From assembly GCA_031276435.1 (NCBI GenBank), contig JAISNB010000083.1, positions 1 through 19,349 of the forward strand: a DNA stretch of 19,349 bases. Direction: 5' to 3'. The translations under genes and the position numbers were made by a program. Source of the stretch: Burkholderiaceae bacterium (GTDB taxonomy: Bacteria; Pseudomonadota; Gammaproteobacteria; Burkholderiales; Burkholderiaceae_C). Shown here piece after piece: positions 7,886 to 16,344 of this stretch (the stretch's first letter is position 1; every line of letters begins with the position of its first letter). The notes below the pieces were generated by a model. It saw only the letters and a program-made list of their open reading frames with translations, was not told the origin of the DNA and did no database searches.

Positions 7886-8808
7886 GCGGCGCGTCACACG
7901 AGCGTGAGAGGAGGAGGCGGTTCTTTGTGCCTGCGCCTGCATCGGCCAGCGGCGGTCTGCCGCCGCGCCACATTGCCGATGCCGCCGACCGCAGCATCAG
8001 CATCTCGCGGCGGTGGCTGGACGCGCCGCGTTTGACGCGGGGCGCATTGCATCAAATGCGTTGGCTGGCGCTGTACCTGTTGCCGCCCGCTTTTTTGATG
8101 CTGCTCTGGCACGGCGTTACGCAGGCAGGATGGATGCCGCCGCAAATTCTGCCCGCACCCGGCCTTGTGTTCAAGACGCTGGTTGAATTGCTGCAATCAG
8201 GAGAAATTGCCAGCAACCTGCTCATCAGCAGTCAGCGCATTGGGCTGGGATTTGCCCTGGGTTGCGCGATTGGGCTGCCGCTGGGCGTCTTGTTGGGTGT
8301 TTCACCGCAGGCACGCGCCTATATGGAACCCACACTCAAGGCATTGTTCGCCATTCCCACCATTGGCTGGATTCCCATTCTGATTCTGATTTTCGGCATT
8401 GATGAAACCCTCAAGGTTCTGGTGATTGCCAAAGCGGCCATGGTGCCAATCGTCATCAACACTTCGCGTGGCATCCGGGAAGTGCCCGCGCGCTTTTTCG
8501 AGGTGGCGCAGGTGCTGCAACTCAAGCGCCGCACGCGGCTGTTCAAGCTGATTTTGCCCGCCAGCCTGCCCGCGGTTTTTAGCGGGTTGCGTCTTGGCAT
8601 CAGCAATGCATTCATCGCGCTGATCGTGGTCGAGATGCTGGCCGCCACAGAAGGAATTGGCTACATGATGGTTTGGGGCCGCAAGCTGTTTCAGCTTGAT
8701 ATGGTGCTGGTGGGCATCTTCGTTGTGGGCGCTGTGGGGCTGCTGATCGACTTCAATCTCAGGAAGCTCGAACGCAGAATCAGCCGCTGGGAGCGCGCCG
8801 ATGCCTGA
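7882..8808 (+). CDS. ABC transporter permease 1, NitT/TauT (SsuC-like) family
   Basis: A 308-residue inner-membrane permease. ATG 7882 overlaps the stop of the binding-protein gene (ATGA) and is chosen over the upstream in-frame codons for that reason. The first 55 or so residues form a cytoplasmic, Arg-rich extension (ERERRRRFF near the start) that SsuC or TauC proteins of about 260-275 residues normally lack. About six membrane helices follow. The EAA loop that contacts the ATPase reads EVAQVLQLKRRTRLFKLILP with ASLPAVFSGLRLG after it. It probably pairs with the second, different permease encoded next, unlike Ssu and Tau systems, which use one permease gene. Confidence 0.92.
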   Translation: MSGASHERERRRRFFVPAPASASGGLPPRHIADAADRSISISRRWLDAPRLTRGALHQMRWLALYLLPPAFLMLLWHGVTQAGWMPPQILPAPGLVFKTLVELLQSGEIASNLLISSQRIGLGFALGCAIGLPLGVLLGVSPQARAYMEPTLKALFAIPTIGWIPILILIFGIDETLKVLVIAKAAMVPIVINTSRGIREVPARFFEVAQVLQLKRRTRLFKLILPASLPAVFSGLRLGISNAFIALIVVEMLAATEGIGYMMVWGRKLFQLDMVLVGIFVVGAVGLLIDFNLRKLERRISRWERADA

Positions 8809-9565
8809 ACCGGCGTCCCGATGGAGCGCGAAAGGGCTGGTACTGCCATTGATTGTGGTTGCGGCATGGCTGGCGGTGGTTGATTCCGGCTGGCAGTCCA
8901 ACCCTTTGCTGGTACCGCTGAAAAAAATTGTTCTGGCGCCGTTTGTCGATGAACAGGGGCAGCGCGTCTGGCTTGCGCTGGGCGGCAGCGTGCTGCGCGC
9001 CAGCGCGGGCTTTTTGATTGGCAGCCTGCTGGGCATTGCACTGGGGGCGCTGGCTGGCGCGTCGCGCACTTCCCGGGCGCTGTTGTCACCTGGCTTGCAT
9101 GGCTTGCGTCAGGTGGCACTGTTCGCGTGGATTCCGTTGCTGACCGCATGGTTTGGCAATGGCGAGGCCGCCAAGATCATCTTCATCGCATTGGCGACGT
9201 TCTTTCCGGTGTTCCTCAACACCGAACGAGGCGTTCAGACCATCCCGACAGCGCTCAAGGAGGTGGCCCGCGTCCATGGCCTGGGACGCTGGCGCACGCT
9301 GCGCCGCCTGACTCTGCCGGGCGCTTTGCCATCCATCGTCACCGGCCTGGAGTTGGCCTTGATGATTGCCTGGATTGGTACGGTCGGCTCTGAATACGCC
9401 ATGGGTGCTGGCCGGGGACTGGGCGCTTATCTGGCGACGGCCCGCGATGTCTTTCGCATGGATCTGGTCATTGCGGGCGTGTTGATTCTGGCGCTCAGCA
9501 GCTATGCCTTGAGTCGGCTGGCGCTGCATGCCTTTGCCAGACTCACGCAAACCTTGCGCGCCTGA
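8801..9565 (+). CDS. ABC transporter permease 2, NitT/TauT (SsuC-like) family
   Basis: A 254-residue inner-membrane permease whose ATG lies eight bases inside the end of permease 1, so translation is likely coupled. It has the usual BPD_transp_1 layout of about six helices. The ATPase-contacting EAA loop reads EVARVHGLGRWRTLRRLTLP, followed by GALPSIVTGLELAL. An unusually long loop between the first two helices (LVPLKKIVLAPFVDEQGQ) is also common in SsuC-like proteins. Together with permease 1 it would form a heterodimeric channel. Its length is normal for the family, unlike permease 1 with its N-terminal extension. Confidence 0.92.
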   Translation: MPEPASRWSAKGLVLPLIVVAAWLAVVDSGWQSNPLLVPLKKIVLAPFVDEQGQRVWLALGGSVLRASAGFLIGSLLGIALGALAGASRTSRALLSPGLHGLRQVALFAWIPLLTAWFGNGEAAKIIFIALATFFPVFLNTERGVQTIPTALKEVARVHGLGRWRTLRRLTLPGALPSIVTGLELALMIAWIGTVGSEYAMGAGRGLGAYLATARDVFRMDLVIAGVLILALSSYALSRLALHAFARLTQTLRA

Positions 9566-9606
9566 CGTTTTCTCACATTCAGCCATCCCGGACATTCGAG
9601 AATCCT

Positions 9607-10347
9607 ATGAGTGTGGACATTCTTCACGTGGGTAAAACCTTTGGCGCTGGCACGCAAAGCCTGACGGTACTGGAAGACATCAACCTGAGCATTCCCAAGG
9701 GAAAATTCATTGGCGTCGTTGGCGCTTCAGGCTGTGGCAAATCGACCTTGCTGCGCCTGATTGCCGGACTGGATCGCGATTTCACCGGCTCGATTCACAT
9801 CAATGGCCGCAGTGTGGATGGCCCATGCCGTGATCGCGCCATCGTGTTCCAGGACCATCGCCTGTATCCATGGTTGACTGTGCATGACAACATCGGTCTG
9901 GGCATTGAAGAACTCCCACTGACCGCCGCGCAGCGCAACCAGCGCATCCACGCGCTTATTGAACTGGTGGGCTTGCGTGGCTTTGACAAAATCTACCCCG
10001 CCCAATTGTCGGGCGGCATGGCGCAACGCGCAGCCATTGCCCGTGCGCTGATTGCCGAGCCGGATATTTTGCTGATGGATGAACCTCTGGGCGCACTGGA
10101 CTCGCTCACACGCAGCTATCTGCAAGACGAGTTGCTGCGAATTTGGGAAGATCGCCGCAGTACAGCCATCATCGTCACGCACGATGTGGAAGAAGCGGTG
10201 TTTTTGTGCGATACGGTCGTCGTGATGGCTCCCCGCCCTGGAAGAATCGAGGCCCGGATTGATGTTCCGGTGGCGCGCCCAAGGGATCGGAGCGCGCCCG
10301 AATTCGTGCAACTCAAGAAAAGCATTTTGCAAAAACTGATTCGCTGA
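9607..10347 (+). CDS. ABC transporter ATPase, NitT/TauT (SsuB/TauB-like) family
   Basis: A 246-residue ATPase that powers the importer. All motifs are intact: Walker A GASGCGKST at 39-47, Q-loop Gln at 82 (VFQDHRLYPW), signature LSGGM at 134-138, Walker B ILLMDEP at 154-160, and switch His at 192 (VTHDVEEAV). The segment FQDHRLYPWLTVHDNI is typical of the nitrate/sulfonate/taurine subfamily. It starts 41 bases after permease 2 and is the last gene of the operon. It converges on mtnN with a 39-base gap in which I see no convincing terminator. Confidence 0.94.
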   Translation: MSVDILHVGKTFGAGTQSLTVLEDINLSIPKGKFIGVVGASGCGKSTLLRLIAGLDRDFTGSIHINGRSVDGPCRDRAIVFQDHRLYPWLTVHDNIGLGIEELPLTAAQRNQRIHALIELVGLRGFDKIYPAQLSGGMAQRAAIARALIAEPDILLMDEPLGALDSLTRSYLQDELLRIWEDRRSTAIIVTHDVEEAVFLCDTVVVMAPRPGRIEARIDVPVARPRDRSAPEFVQLKKSILQKLIR

Positions 10348-10386
10348 GTACCGCCAATCGCGGGCGTCCAGTGGCTTTGCGCCCAA

Positions 10387-11151
10387 TCAGGCGCGCGCCA
10401 GCAGGGCGCGCAGCACGGCCCAACTGTAGCGGCTGGCAACGCGGTCGATGAAGCGCATGAAGTTCACGTGCGCCGTGTCGTCGGCGCGGTCGGAGATGGT
10501 GCGCATGACGGCAAATGGCAGGCCGAAGTCATGACAGACCTGCGCCACGGCAGCGCCTTCCATTTCCACGGCCAGGGCTTGCGGCAAAAGCTGGCGCAGC
10601 GTGTCGGATTCCAGCTTGGTGGATACAAAGCGGTCGCCGCTGATGACAAGGCCACGGTGCAATTGCGGGCGGTGCAGCGCAAATTCGGCCACTGCGTTGT
10701 CGCCCAGCGCGGCGGCGGGTGCGGCCAGTGCGCTGCGTGCGGCTTGCGCGAGTGCGTCTGACAGCGCGGCGTTGGTACAAAATTGGGCGCGGCCATACAG
10801 GGGCGCCTCAAAGCGCGGAAACAGCGGCGATGCATCCATATCGTGTTGCAACAAGGCGCTGGCGATGACCACATCGCCCACGGCCACGCCTTCGCCCAAA
10901 CCGCCTGCCGCGCCTGTGAACAACAGCGATTGCACGGCAAAGCGTTCGACCAGAAGCGTCGCCGTGGTGGCCGCCGATACCTTGCCGATGCCGCACAGGA
11001 CGGCGACCACATCGCGCCCGAAAAGCTGGCCCGTCCAGAAGTTGCGCCCGCCCACGCACTGGCATGCCGCTGACGCGGGCGAGTGTTGCATGTGCTGCAA
11101 CACCAGCGACAGTTCTTGTTGCATGGCGCTGATGAGTGCGATGCGGGGCAT
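10387..11151 (-). CDS. mtnN: 5'-methylthioadenosine/S-adenosylhomocysteine nucleosidase
   Basis: A 254-residue cytoplasmic enzyme that cleaves adenine from methylthioadenosine, S-adenosylhomocysteine and 5'-deoxyadenosine, by-products of SAM use. It aligns well with E. coli MtnN (232 residues). The start reads ALISAMQQE with the catalytic Glu at E13. Further motifs are GIGKVSAA near 54-61, GAAGGL at 80-85, SGDRFV at 171-176, VEMEGAAVAQVC with ribose-binding E198, and the catalytic Asp D221 in RTISDRAD. The family's key residues are all present, so it should be active. It is somewhat long because of an Ala-rich insert near 135-160. It lies 94 bases after the exporter operon on the same strand and may be co-transcribed. 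No strong ribosome-binding site is visible. Confidence 0.9.
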   Translation of the reverse strand: MPRIALISAMQQELSLVLQHMQHSPASAACQCVGGRNFWTGQLFGRDVVAVLCGIGKVSAATTATLLVERFAVQSLLFTGAAGGLGEGVAVGDVVIASALLQHDMDASPLFPRFEAPLYGRAQFCTNAALSDALAQAARSALAAPAAALGDNAVAEFALHRPQLHRGLVISGDRFVSTKLESDTLRQLLPQALAVEMEGAAVAQVCHDFGLPFAVMRTISDRADDTAHVNFMRFIDRVASRYSWAVLRALLARA

Positions 11152-11245
11152 GTGTTGGGCGCTTGTGCGGTCGAGGTACGGATGGGGCGCGGGGTTTGCG
11201 CCGCGCGGTGGCCGTCATTGTGCCTTTGCCTGGGCGCGCCGCGCC

Positions 11246-12376
11246 TCAAACCAGCCGCCGCTTGACCATGAGGGTTGCCAGGCCGAGTGTGACGGCGGCA
11301 ATAGGCACGAGCGGCCAGGCGTTGCGCAGTGTGTCAATCAAGGGCAGGTCCTTGAGGAACAGGCCGCGCACAATGACCAGGATGTGCTTGAGCGGATCCA
11401 GTTCGGCCAGGCGCTGCAAGAACAGGGGCATGTTTTCGACCGGTGTGGCAAAGCCCGAGAGCAGCACCATGGGCACCAGCAGCGCAAAGCTGCCCAGAAT
11501 GGCCTGTTGCTGCGTTTGCGCGACCGAAGAGATCATCAGCCCCAGGCCGACGATGGAGAGCACAAACAGCAGCAGCGCCAGAAACAGCAGCACGGGCGAT
11601 CCGGTAAAGGGCGCGCCAAAGCCGAATACGGCCACGGCGGCCATGCACATGCTCAGCAGCAGGGCGATGCCGAGCGCAGGGATGGTTTTGGAGACGATGA
11701 TTTCCATGGCCGTGGCGGGCGAAACCAGCAGTTGCTCGAAGGTGCCCAGCTCGCGCTCGCGCGCAATGGACAGTGCCGTCAGCAGCACAGCCAGAATCAT
11801 GGACAGCAGCGCTGAGAGGCTTGGCACCACGAACCATTGCGTCATCAGCGCCGGGTTGAACCAGTGGCGCAGCGCCACCGGCTCGCCGCCGCCGTCCGCG
11901 CTGCCGCTGGCGTGGCCCCGGGCCTGCGCGCCGATGCGCTGGGCGATGATTTGCACGTAGCCAAAGGCGATCTGGCCCGCGTTGGCGCGCCGCCCGTCCA
12001 CAATGACTTGCACCGGCGCGGCGCGGCCTGCCGCGATGTTGCGCGAGAAATCGGCTGGCACATGCAGCGCCAGCAGCGCCTGGCGGCGCTCGATCCAGCC
12101 GTGCAGGCCGGGCGCGTCGCGCGCGCTGTGCAGCGTGCCCACAAAGCTGGCCGCGCCAATGCTGGCGGCCAGTTCGGTGCCCCAGCGCCCGCTGTCCTGG
12201 TTGAAGATGACGACGGTGGCGTTCTTGACGTCGAGCATGACGGCAAATGAAAAGATCAGCAGTTGCACGACGGGCATGACAAACAGGATCACGCGCGCGC
12301 GCGGATCGCGCAGGATGCTCAAGAACTCCTTGACGATCTGGGCGCGCAGGCGCACTCCGGGCCAGTGGTGGCGCAT
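11246..12376 (-). CDS. ybhR: ABC-2 type exporter permease, YbhR-like
   Basis: A 376-residue inner-membrane permease of the ABC-2 family, close in size to E. coli YbhR (368). ATG 12376 is preferred over much earlier in-frame codons because it sits eight bases after the stop of the ybhS-like gene, with GGAG upstream. The layout is an N-terminal cytoplasmic stretch (EFLSILRDPRARV), a first helix (ILFVMPVVQLLIFSFAVML), a large periplasmic domain of about 150 residues, and five C-terminal helices. The loop before the helices, ARERELGTFEQLLVSPATAM, is characteristic of the family. It pairs with the YbhS-like subunit. Known YbhFSR exporters have been linked to drug efflux, so a xenobiotic substrate is likely but not proven. 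Confidence 0.88.
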   Translation of the reverse strand: MRHHWPGVRLRAQIVKEFLSILRDPRARVILFVMPVVQLLIFSFAVMLDVKNATVVIFNQDSGRWGTELAASIGAASFVGTLHSARDAPGLHGWIERRQALLALHVPADFSRNIAAGRAAPVQVIVDGRRANAGQIAFGYVQIIAQRIGAQARGHASGSADGGGEPVALRHWFNPALMTQWFVVPSLSALLSMILAVLLTALSIARERELGTFEQLLVSPATAMEIIVSKTIPALGIALLLSMCMAAVAVFGFGAPFTGSPVLLFLALLLFVLSIVGLGLMISSVAQTQQQAILGSFALLVPMVLLSGFATPVENMPLFLQRLAELDPLKHILVIVRGLFLKDLPLIDTLRNAWPLVPIAAVTLGLATLMVKRRLV

Positions 12377-12384
12377 GGTGCCGT

Positions 12385-13533
12385 TTACTCCAGCCGCTTG
12401 CGGGTTGCCAGGCGCACGGCCAGCAGCAGCGCCGCGCCAATGAGCAGCATGGCGCCCATTTGCGGCAGCATGACGCGCCAGACATCGCCCACGAGGAATA
12501 CGGTTTGCAAGGTGACGATGAAGTAGCGCGCCGCCACAAGGTGCGAGATGGCCTGGATGACAGGCGGCATGGCGTCGATCTCGAACAGAAAGCCCGACAG
12601 CAGCAGCGACGGCAGAAAGGCCGAGATGAAAGAGATTTGCCCGGCCACGAATTGCGAGCGCGTGAGCGTCGATATGAGCAGGCCCTGCCCCAGCGCCGGG
12701 ACGAGAAAGGTTGCCGAGAGCAGCAGCACCATCCACCACGAGCCGCGCAGCGGCACGCCAAACAGGTGCACCACCAGCAGCGTGGTGATGGCCGTGGCGA
12801 TCAGCCCGAGCGCAAAGTAGGGCAGCAGTTTGCTCAGCAGAATTTCGGCCACGCGCACGGGCGTGCACAGCAGCGCCTCCATGGTGCCGCGCTCCCACTC
12901 GCGCGCCATGACCAGCGCGGTCAGCAGCGTGCCGATCATGGTCATGATGATGGCCACCGCGCCCGGCAGCAAAAACCAGCGGCTGCGCAGTTCGGCATTG
13001 AACCAGAAGCGCGGCAGCAGTTGCACGCCGCCGCTCATTTGCTCGCCAGCGCCCGGCGTGGCCGCGCCCCCGGCTTGCGCCGCCTGCTGCCCGGCCAGCC
13101 ATTGCTGCACCACGGCTTGCGCGTAGTTGGCGACAAAGGCGGCGGTGTTGGGCTGCGCGCCATCGGTCACGATTTGCACCAGAGCATCGCTCTGGCCCTG
13201 CGCCAGTTTGCGCGTCACATCGGGCGCGATGACCACAAAGCCGTGCAAGCGCTCGGCCACCAAATCCTGCCGCAGCGCCGCGACACTGCGCGCGGGCGCG
13301 ACGCTGAAGTAGCGCGATCCCGCAAAGGCCGCCGCAAGCGATGTCGAGGCCGCGTCATCACTCTGGCGCATGACCCCCAGACGGATGGTGCGGATGTCCA
13401 GCGATACCGCGTAGGCAAACAGAAACAGCATCACCACCGGCAGCACAAAAGCCAGCAGCAGCGCCGACGGATCGCGCAGCAGTTGCAGCGCCTCTTTGCG
13501 CGCGAGCGCGCCCAGGCGTTGCAGGCTAGGCAT
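12385..13533 (-). CDS. ybhS: ABC-2 type exporter permease, YbhS-like
   Basis: A 382-residue inner-membrane permease, matching the size of E. coli YbhS (377). ATG 13533 (MPSLQRLGALARKE) is chosen; it overlaps the end of the ATPase gene by eight bases, which indicates translational coupling. The protein has the same plan as its partner: cytoplasmic LARKEALQLLRDPSAL, a first helix, a periplasmic domain containing a Gln/Ala/Gly-rich linker (WLAGQQAAQAGGAATPG), and a five-helix C-terminal domain after the family motif MAREWERGTMEALLCTPV. The two permeases are related and form a heterodimer in this exporter class. Confidence 0.88.
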   Translation of the reverse strand: MPSLQRLGALARKEALQLLRDPSALLLAFVLPVVMLFLFAYAVSLDIRTIRLGVMRQSDDAASTSLAAAFAGSRYFSVAPARSVAALRQDLVAERLHGFVVIAPDVTRKLAQGQSDALVQIVTDGAQPNTAAFVANYAQAVVQQWLAGQQAAQAGGAATPGAGEQMSGGVQLLPRFWFNAELRSRWFLLPGAVAIIMTMIGTLLTALVMAREWERGTMEALLCTPVRVAEILLSKLLPYFALGLIATAITTLLVVHLFGVPLRGSWWMVLLLSATFLVPALGQGLLISTLTRSQFVAGQISFISAFLPSLLLSGFLFEIDAMPPVIQAISHLVAARYFIVTLQTVFLVGDVWRVMLPQMGAMLLIGAALLLAVRLATRKRLE

Positions 13534-15322
13534 GCGCGGCGGCCTCTTCCGTGCGCTGGAGCAGGTGCACAAACGCCTGTTCCATGCCCGGCTCCGGCAC
13601 GGCCACGCTGGCCGCGCGCGCCTTGATCTGGTCGGGCGCGTCCAGCGCGATCACGCGCGCCTTGTGCAAGATGGCAACGCGGTCGCAGTACTCGGCCTCT
13701 TCCATGAAATGCGTGGTTACCAGCACGGTGACGCCCTGGCGCACCAGGGCGTTGATGTGGCTCCAGAATTCGCGCCGCGTGACGGGATCGACGCCACTGG
13801 TGGGTTCGTCCAGAAACAGCACCGCCGGGTTGTGAATGACGGCGCAGGCCAGCGCCAGCCGCTGGCGAAAGCCCAGCGGCATCTCCTCGGGCGCGCTGCG
13901 CAGGTAACGCTGCATCTGGAAGATTTGCACCAGCTCGTCAATGCGCTGGCGTCGCGCCGCGCCATCCAGCCCGTAAGCGCCTGCCGCGTATTCCAGATTT
14001 TGCTGCGCGCTCAACAAGCCGTAGAGCGAAAACTTTTGCGCCATGTAACCCAGTTGCATCTTGGCCTGACTGGGCGCGCGCGCCAGATCCAGCCCCACCA
14101 CCTGCGCCGTGCCACTGGTGGGGCGCAGCAGGCCGCACAGCATTTTGAAGGTGGTGGATTTGCCCGCGCCATTGGCGCCAAGCAGGCCAAAGATTTCGCC
14201 CTGCCGCACGGTAAAGCTCACGTCCTCGGTGGCGGCAAAGTGACCAAAGCGTTTGGTCAGGTGCGCGCAGGCCACCACGCTGTCGGGCCGCTCCAGAACC
14301 ACGCGCGGCATGCGCAGCGCCAGCGCCGAGCGCGCGCCGGGGCCGCCGCCCAGCAAATCGACAAAGGCGTCCTCAAACCGCGCGGGTGCGCTGCGCAATT
14401 GCGCACCAGCCTTGCGCGCCAGCGCTTGCAGCGCAGCGGGCGCTTGTGGCGCTGATGTGCTGGCGGCGGCGTCTGGTTGAAGGGCGCTTTGGCGCAGCAC
14501 CAGCCGCACGGCCGCGCCCTGGATGGCGCCATCGCTCACCTCGGGCAACTCCAGCGCGTCGGCCAGCAGCGCGCGCTGCTGGCGCGGTGCGCCGCGCAGC
14601 AACCAGCCGCGTCCCTGGAGCCGCCGCGTGAGCTGCCACGGCGCGCCGCTGTAGAGCAGCTTGCCCTCGTGCAGGAAAAACACGCTGGCGCATTGTTCCG
14701 CCTCGTCCAGATACGCCGTGGCCCACACCACGGCCATGCCTTCGCCGCTGAGCGCGCGCACCATGCGCCACAAATCGCGGCGGCTCAGCGGATCGACGCC
14801 AACGCCGGGTTCGTCCAGCAGCAGCACCTGGGGCGTGGCCATCAGCGCGCAGGCCAGCCCCAGTTTCTGCTTCATGCCGCCCGAGAGTTTCCCGGCCAAC
14901 CGGCTGGCAAAGGGCGCCAGTTGGGTGAAGCTGAAGATTTTGTCGAACAACCGCGGCTGCTGCGCGCCTGGCACGCTGCGCAAGTTGGCGTACAGGCGCA
15001 GGTTTTCCATGACCGAAAGGTCCTCATACAAGCCAAATCGCTGCGGCATGTAGCCCACGCGATCGGCCAGCGCGTCGCCCGCGCGGGCGCTGTCCAGACC
15101 GGCCACCACAACGCGCCCCTCGTCGGGCAGCAGCAGCCCGGCCATCATGCGCATGAGCGTGGTTTTGCCCGCGCCATCCGGCCCTACCAGGGCGCTGATT
15201 TGCCCCGGCAGGATGCGGGCGCTCAGGCGCTGGAGCGCCACCTGCTTGCCAAAGCGTTTGACCACGCCATCGACCACCACGGCGGGCGCAGGCGCAGCGG
15301 CGGCGGCGGTGGCAGCGGTCAT
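13526..15322 (-). CDS. ybhF: Double ABC ATPase of the exporter, YbhF-like
   Basis: A 598-residue cytoplasmic protein with two fused ATPase domains (E. coli YbhF has 578). Domain 1 has Walker A GPDGAGKTT at 47-55, Q94, signature LSGGM at 146-150, Walker B LLLDEP, and WATAYLDEAE, in which Ala203 stands where the switch His belongs. Domain 2 has Walker A GANGAGKST at 382-390, Q429, signature PLGFRQ in place of LSGGQ at 482-487, Walker B LFLDEP with E506, and an intact switch His538. The sequence therefore predicts one weak and one competent composite ATP site. An Ala/Gln-rich linker joins the domains at about 280-310. The start overlaps the stop of the adaptor gene by ATGA. Confidence 0.92.
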   Translation of the reverse strand: MTAATAAAAAPAPAVVVDGVVKRFGKQVALQRLSARILPGQISALVGPDGAGKTTLMRMMAGLLLPDEGRVVVAGLDSARAGDALADRVGYMPQRFGLYEDLSVMENLRLYANLRSVPGAQQPRLFDKIFSFTQLAPFASRLAGKLSGGMKQKLGLACALMATPQVLLLDEPGVGVDPLSRRDLWRMVRALSGEGMAVVWATAYLDEAEQCASVFFLHEGKLLYSGAPWQLTRRLQGRGWLLRGAPRQQRALLADALELPEVSDGAIQGAAVRLVLRQSALQPDAAASTSAPQAPAALQALARKAGAQLRSAPARFEDAFVDLLGGGPGARSALALRMPRVVLERPDSVVACAHLTKRFGHFAATEDVSFTVRQGEIFGLLGANGAGKSTTFKMLCGLLRPTSGTAQVVGLDLARAPSQAKMQLGYMAQKFSLYGLLSAQQNLEYAAGAYGLDGAARRQRIDELVQIFQMQRYLRSAPEEMPLGFRQRLALACAVIHNPAVLFLDEPTSGVDPVTRREFWSHINALVRQGVTVLVTTHFMEEAEYCDRVAILHKARVIALDAPDQIKARAASVAVPEPGMEQAFVHLLQRTEEAAAHA

Positions 15323-16344
15323 GGCGCGGCCTTGGCGGGTGCGGCGTTTGGGGCGGCGCTTTTCTCCAGCACCTCGATGGTCACGGGCGCGCCCTGGTTC
15401 AGGCCCGCGTCATCGCTGGTGACCACGATGCGCAGGCGGTACACCAGATCGGTGCGCAAGCTGGCGGTTTCCACCGCCTTGGGCGTGAATTCAGCGCGCG
15501 GCGAAATGAACCCCACATGCCCCGTGTACACCTTGCCCGCGGTGTCCGTGCTCATGCGCACTGGCGTGCCCACGGCAATGCGCCCCAGTTGCCCGGCGCT
15601 GGCGTAGGCGCGCACATAAACGGGCGCGCGCAGCGAAAGCGTGTACACCGGTTGCTGGGGCGAGACCATGCTGCCCGGCTCCACCACGCGCGCGAGCACC
15701 ACCGCGTCGCTGGGCGTGACAAGCCGCGCATCGGCCAGCGCCGTTTGCGCCTGCGCCCGCGCGGCCTGTGCGGCAGCCAGCGCGGCCTCGCCCGCGGCAA
15801 TGTCCTCTTTGCGCGCGCCCTCGATTTGCAGCGAAAGCGCCTCGCGCGCAGCGGCCAGGCCAGCTTGCGCGTCCTCGTGCGCGGCGCGGGCCAAATCGTG
15901 GTCTTGCTGGCTGATGGCGCGGGTTTTAACCAGCGCTGCGGTGCGGCTGAAATCGGCTGCGGCCTTGCGCGCGTTGGCGCTGGCCTGCCGGACGGCGGCC
16001 CGCGCGCGCTGGATGTCCTGCTTGCGGCTGCCCGCGCGCAGCTTGAGCAAGGCGGCCTCGGCCTGGAGCACCTGCGCGTCGGCTTGTGCCACCGCGTTGC
16101 GAAGCGGCTGCGCGTCCAGCTCAGCCAGCACATCGCCCGCCTTGACCGTCGCGCCCTCATCGACGGCCATACTTTGCAAGCGGCCCGACTGGCGAAACGC
16201 CAGCGCCAGCTCGCGCACATCCACATTGCCGTAAAGCACCACGCCGCTGGCGTCGCCGCGCCCGTTTTGCCAGAACCACCCAATCGCCATCGCAAGCAGC
16301 AGCGCCGCGAGCAGGAAAACAACGTTGCGCTTCTTGTTGCCCAT
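15319..16344 (-). CDS. ybhG: HlyD-family membrane fusion protein, YbhG-like
   Basis: A 341-residue periplasmic adaptor anchored by a single N-terminal helix (about residues 8-26). The N-terminus is MGNKKRN, with no lipobox Cys. The order is a biotinyl-lipoyl-like half (SGRLQSMAVDEGATVKAGD), a long Ala/Arg/Gln-rich coiled coil at about 85-215, the second lipoyl half (PSDAVVLARVVEPGSMVSPQ), then a beta-barrel domain. It would link the inner-membrane exporter to a TolC-type outer-membrane channel, which is not encoded in this window. GGAGAG lies just before the ATG. It is the first gene of the exporter operon. In E. coli the equivalent operon is preceded by a TetR-type regulator (CecR); none is seen here. 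Confidence 0.9.
   Translation of the reverse strand: MGNKKRNVVFLLAALLLAMAIGWFWQNGRGDASGVVLYGNVDVRELALAFRQSGRLQSMAVDEGATVKAGDVLAELDAQPLRNAVAQADAQVLQAEAALLKLRAGSRKQDIQRARAAVRQASANARKAAADFSRTAALVKTRAISQQDHDLARAAHEDAQAGLAAAREALSLQIEGARKEDIAAGEAALAAAQAARAQAQTALADARLVTPSDAVVLARVVEPGSMVSPQQPVYTLSLRAPVYVRAYASAGQLGRIAVGTPVRMSTDTAGKVYTGHVGFISPRAEFTPKAVETASLRTDLVYRLRIVVTSDDAGLNQGAPVTIEVLEKSAAPNAAPAKAAP

Noticed and set aside
10348..10386. GGGCG/CGCCC hairpin as terminator between the ATPase gene and mtnN
   Set aside because: Only five pairs with a 13-base loop and no T-run.
10601..11815. Plus-strand open frame of 404 codons antisense to mtnN and the ybhR-like gene
   Set aside because: Low-complexity Gln/His/Arg-rich product; the opposite strand carries well-recognised genes across the whole span.
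12377..13102. N-terminal extension of the ybhR-like frame back to an early start
   Set aside because: It would overlap the ybhS-like gene by hundreds of bases. The extended part is Arg/His-rich shadow sequence, and ATG 12376 fits the family start.
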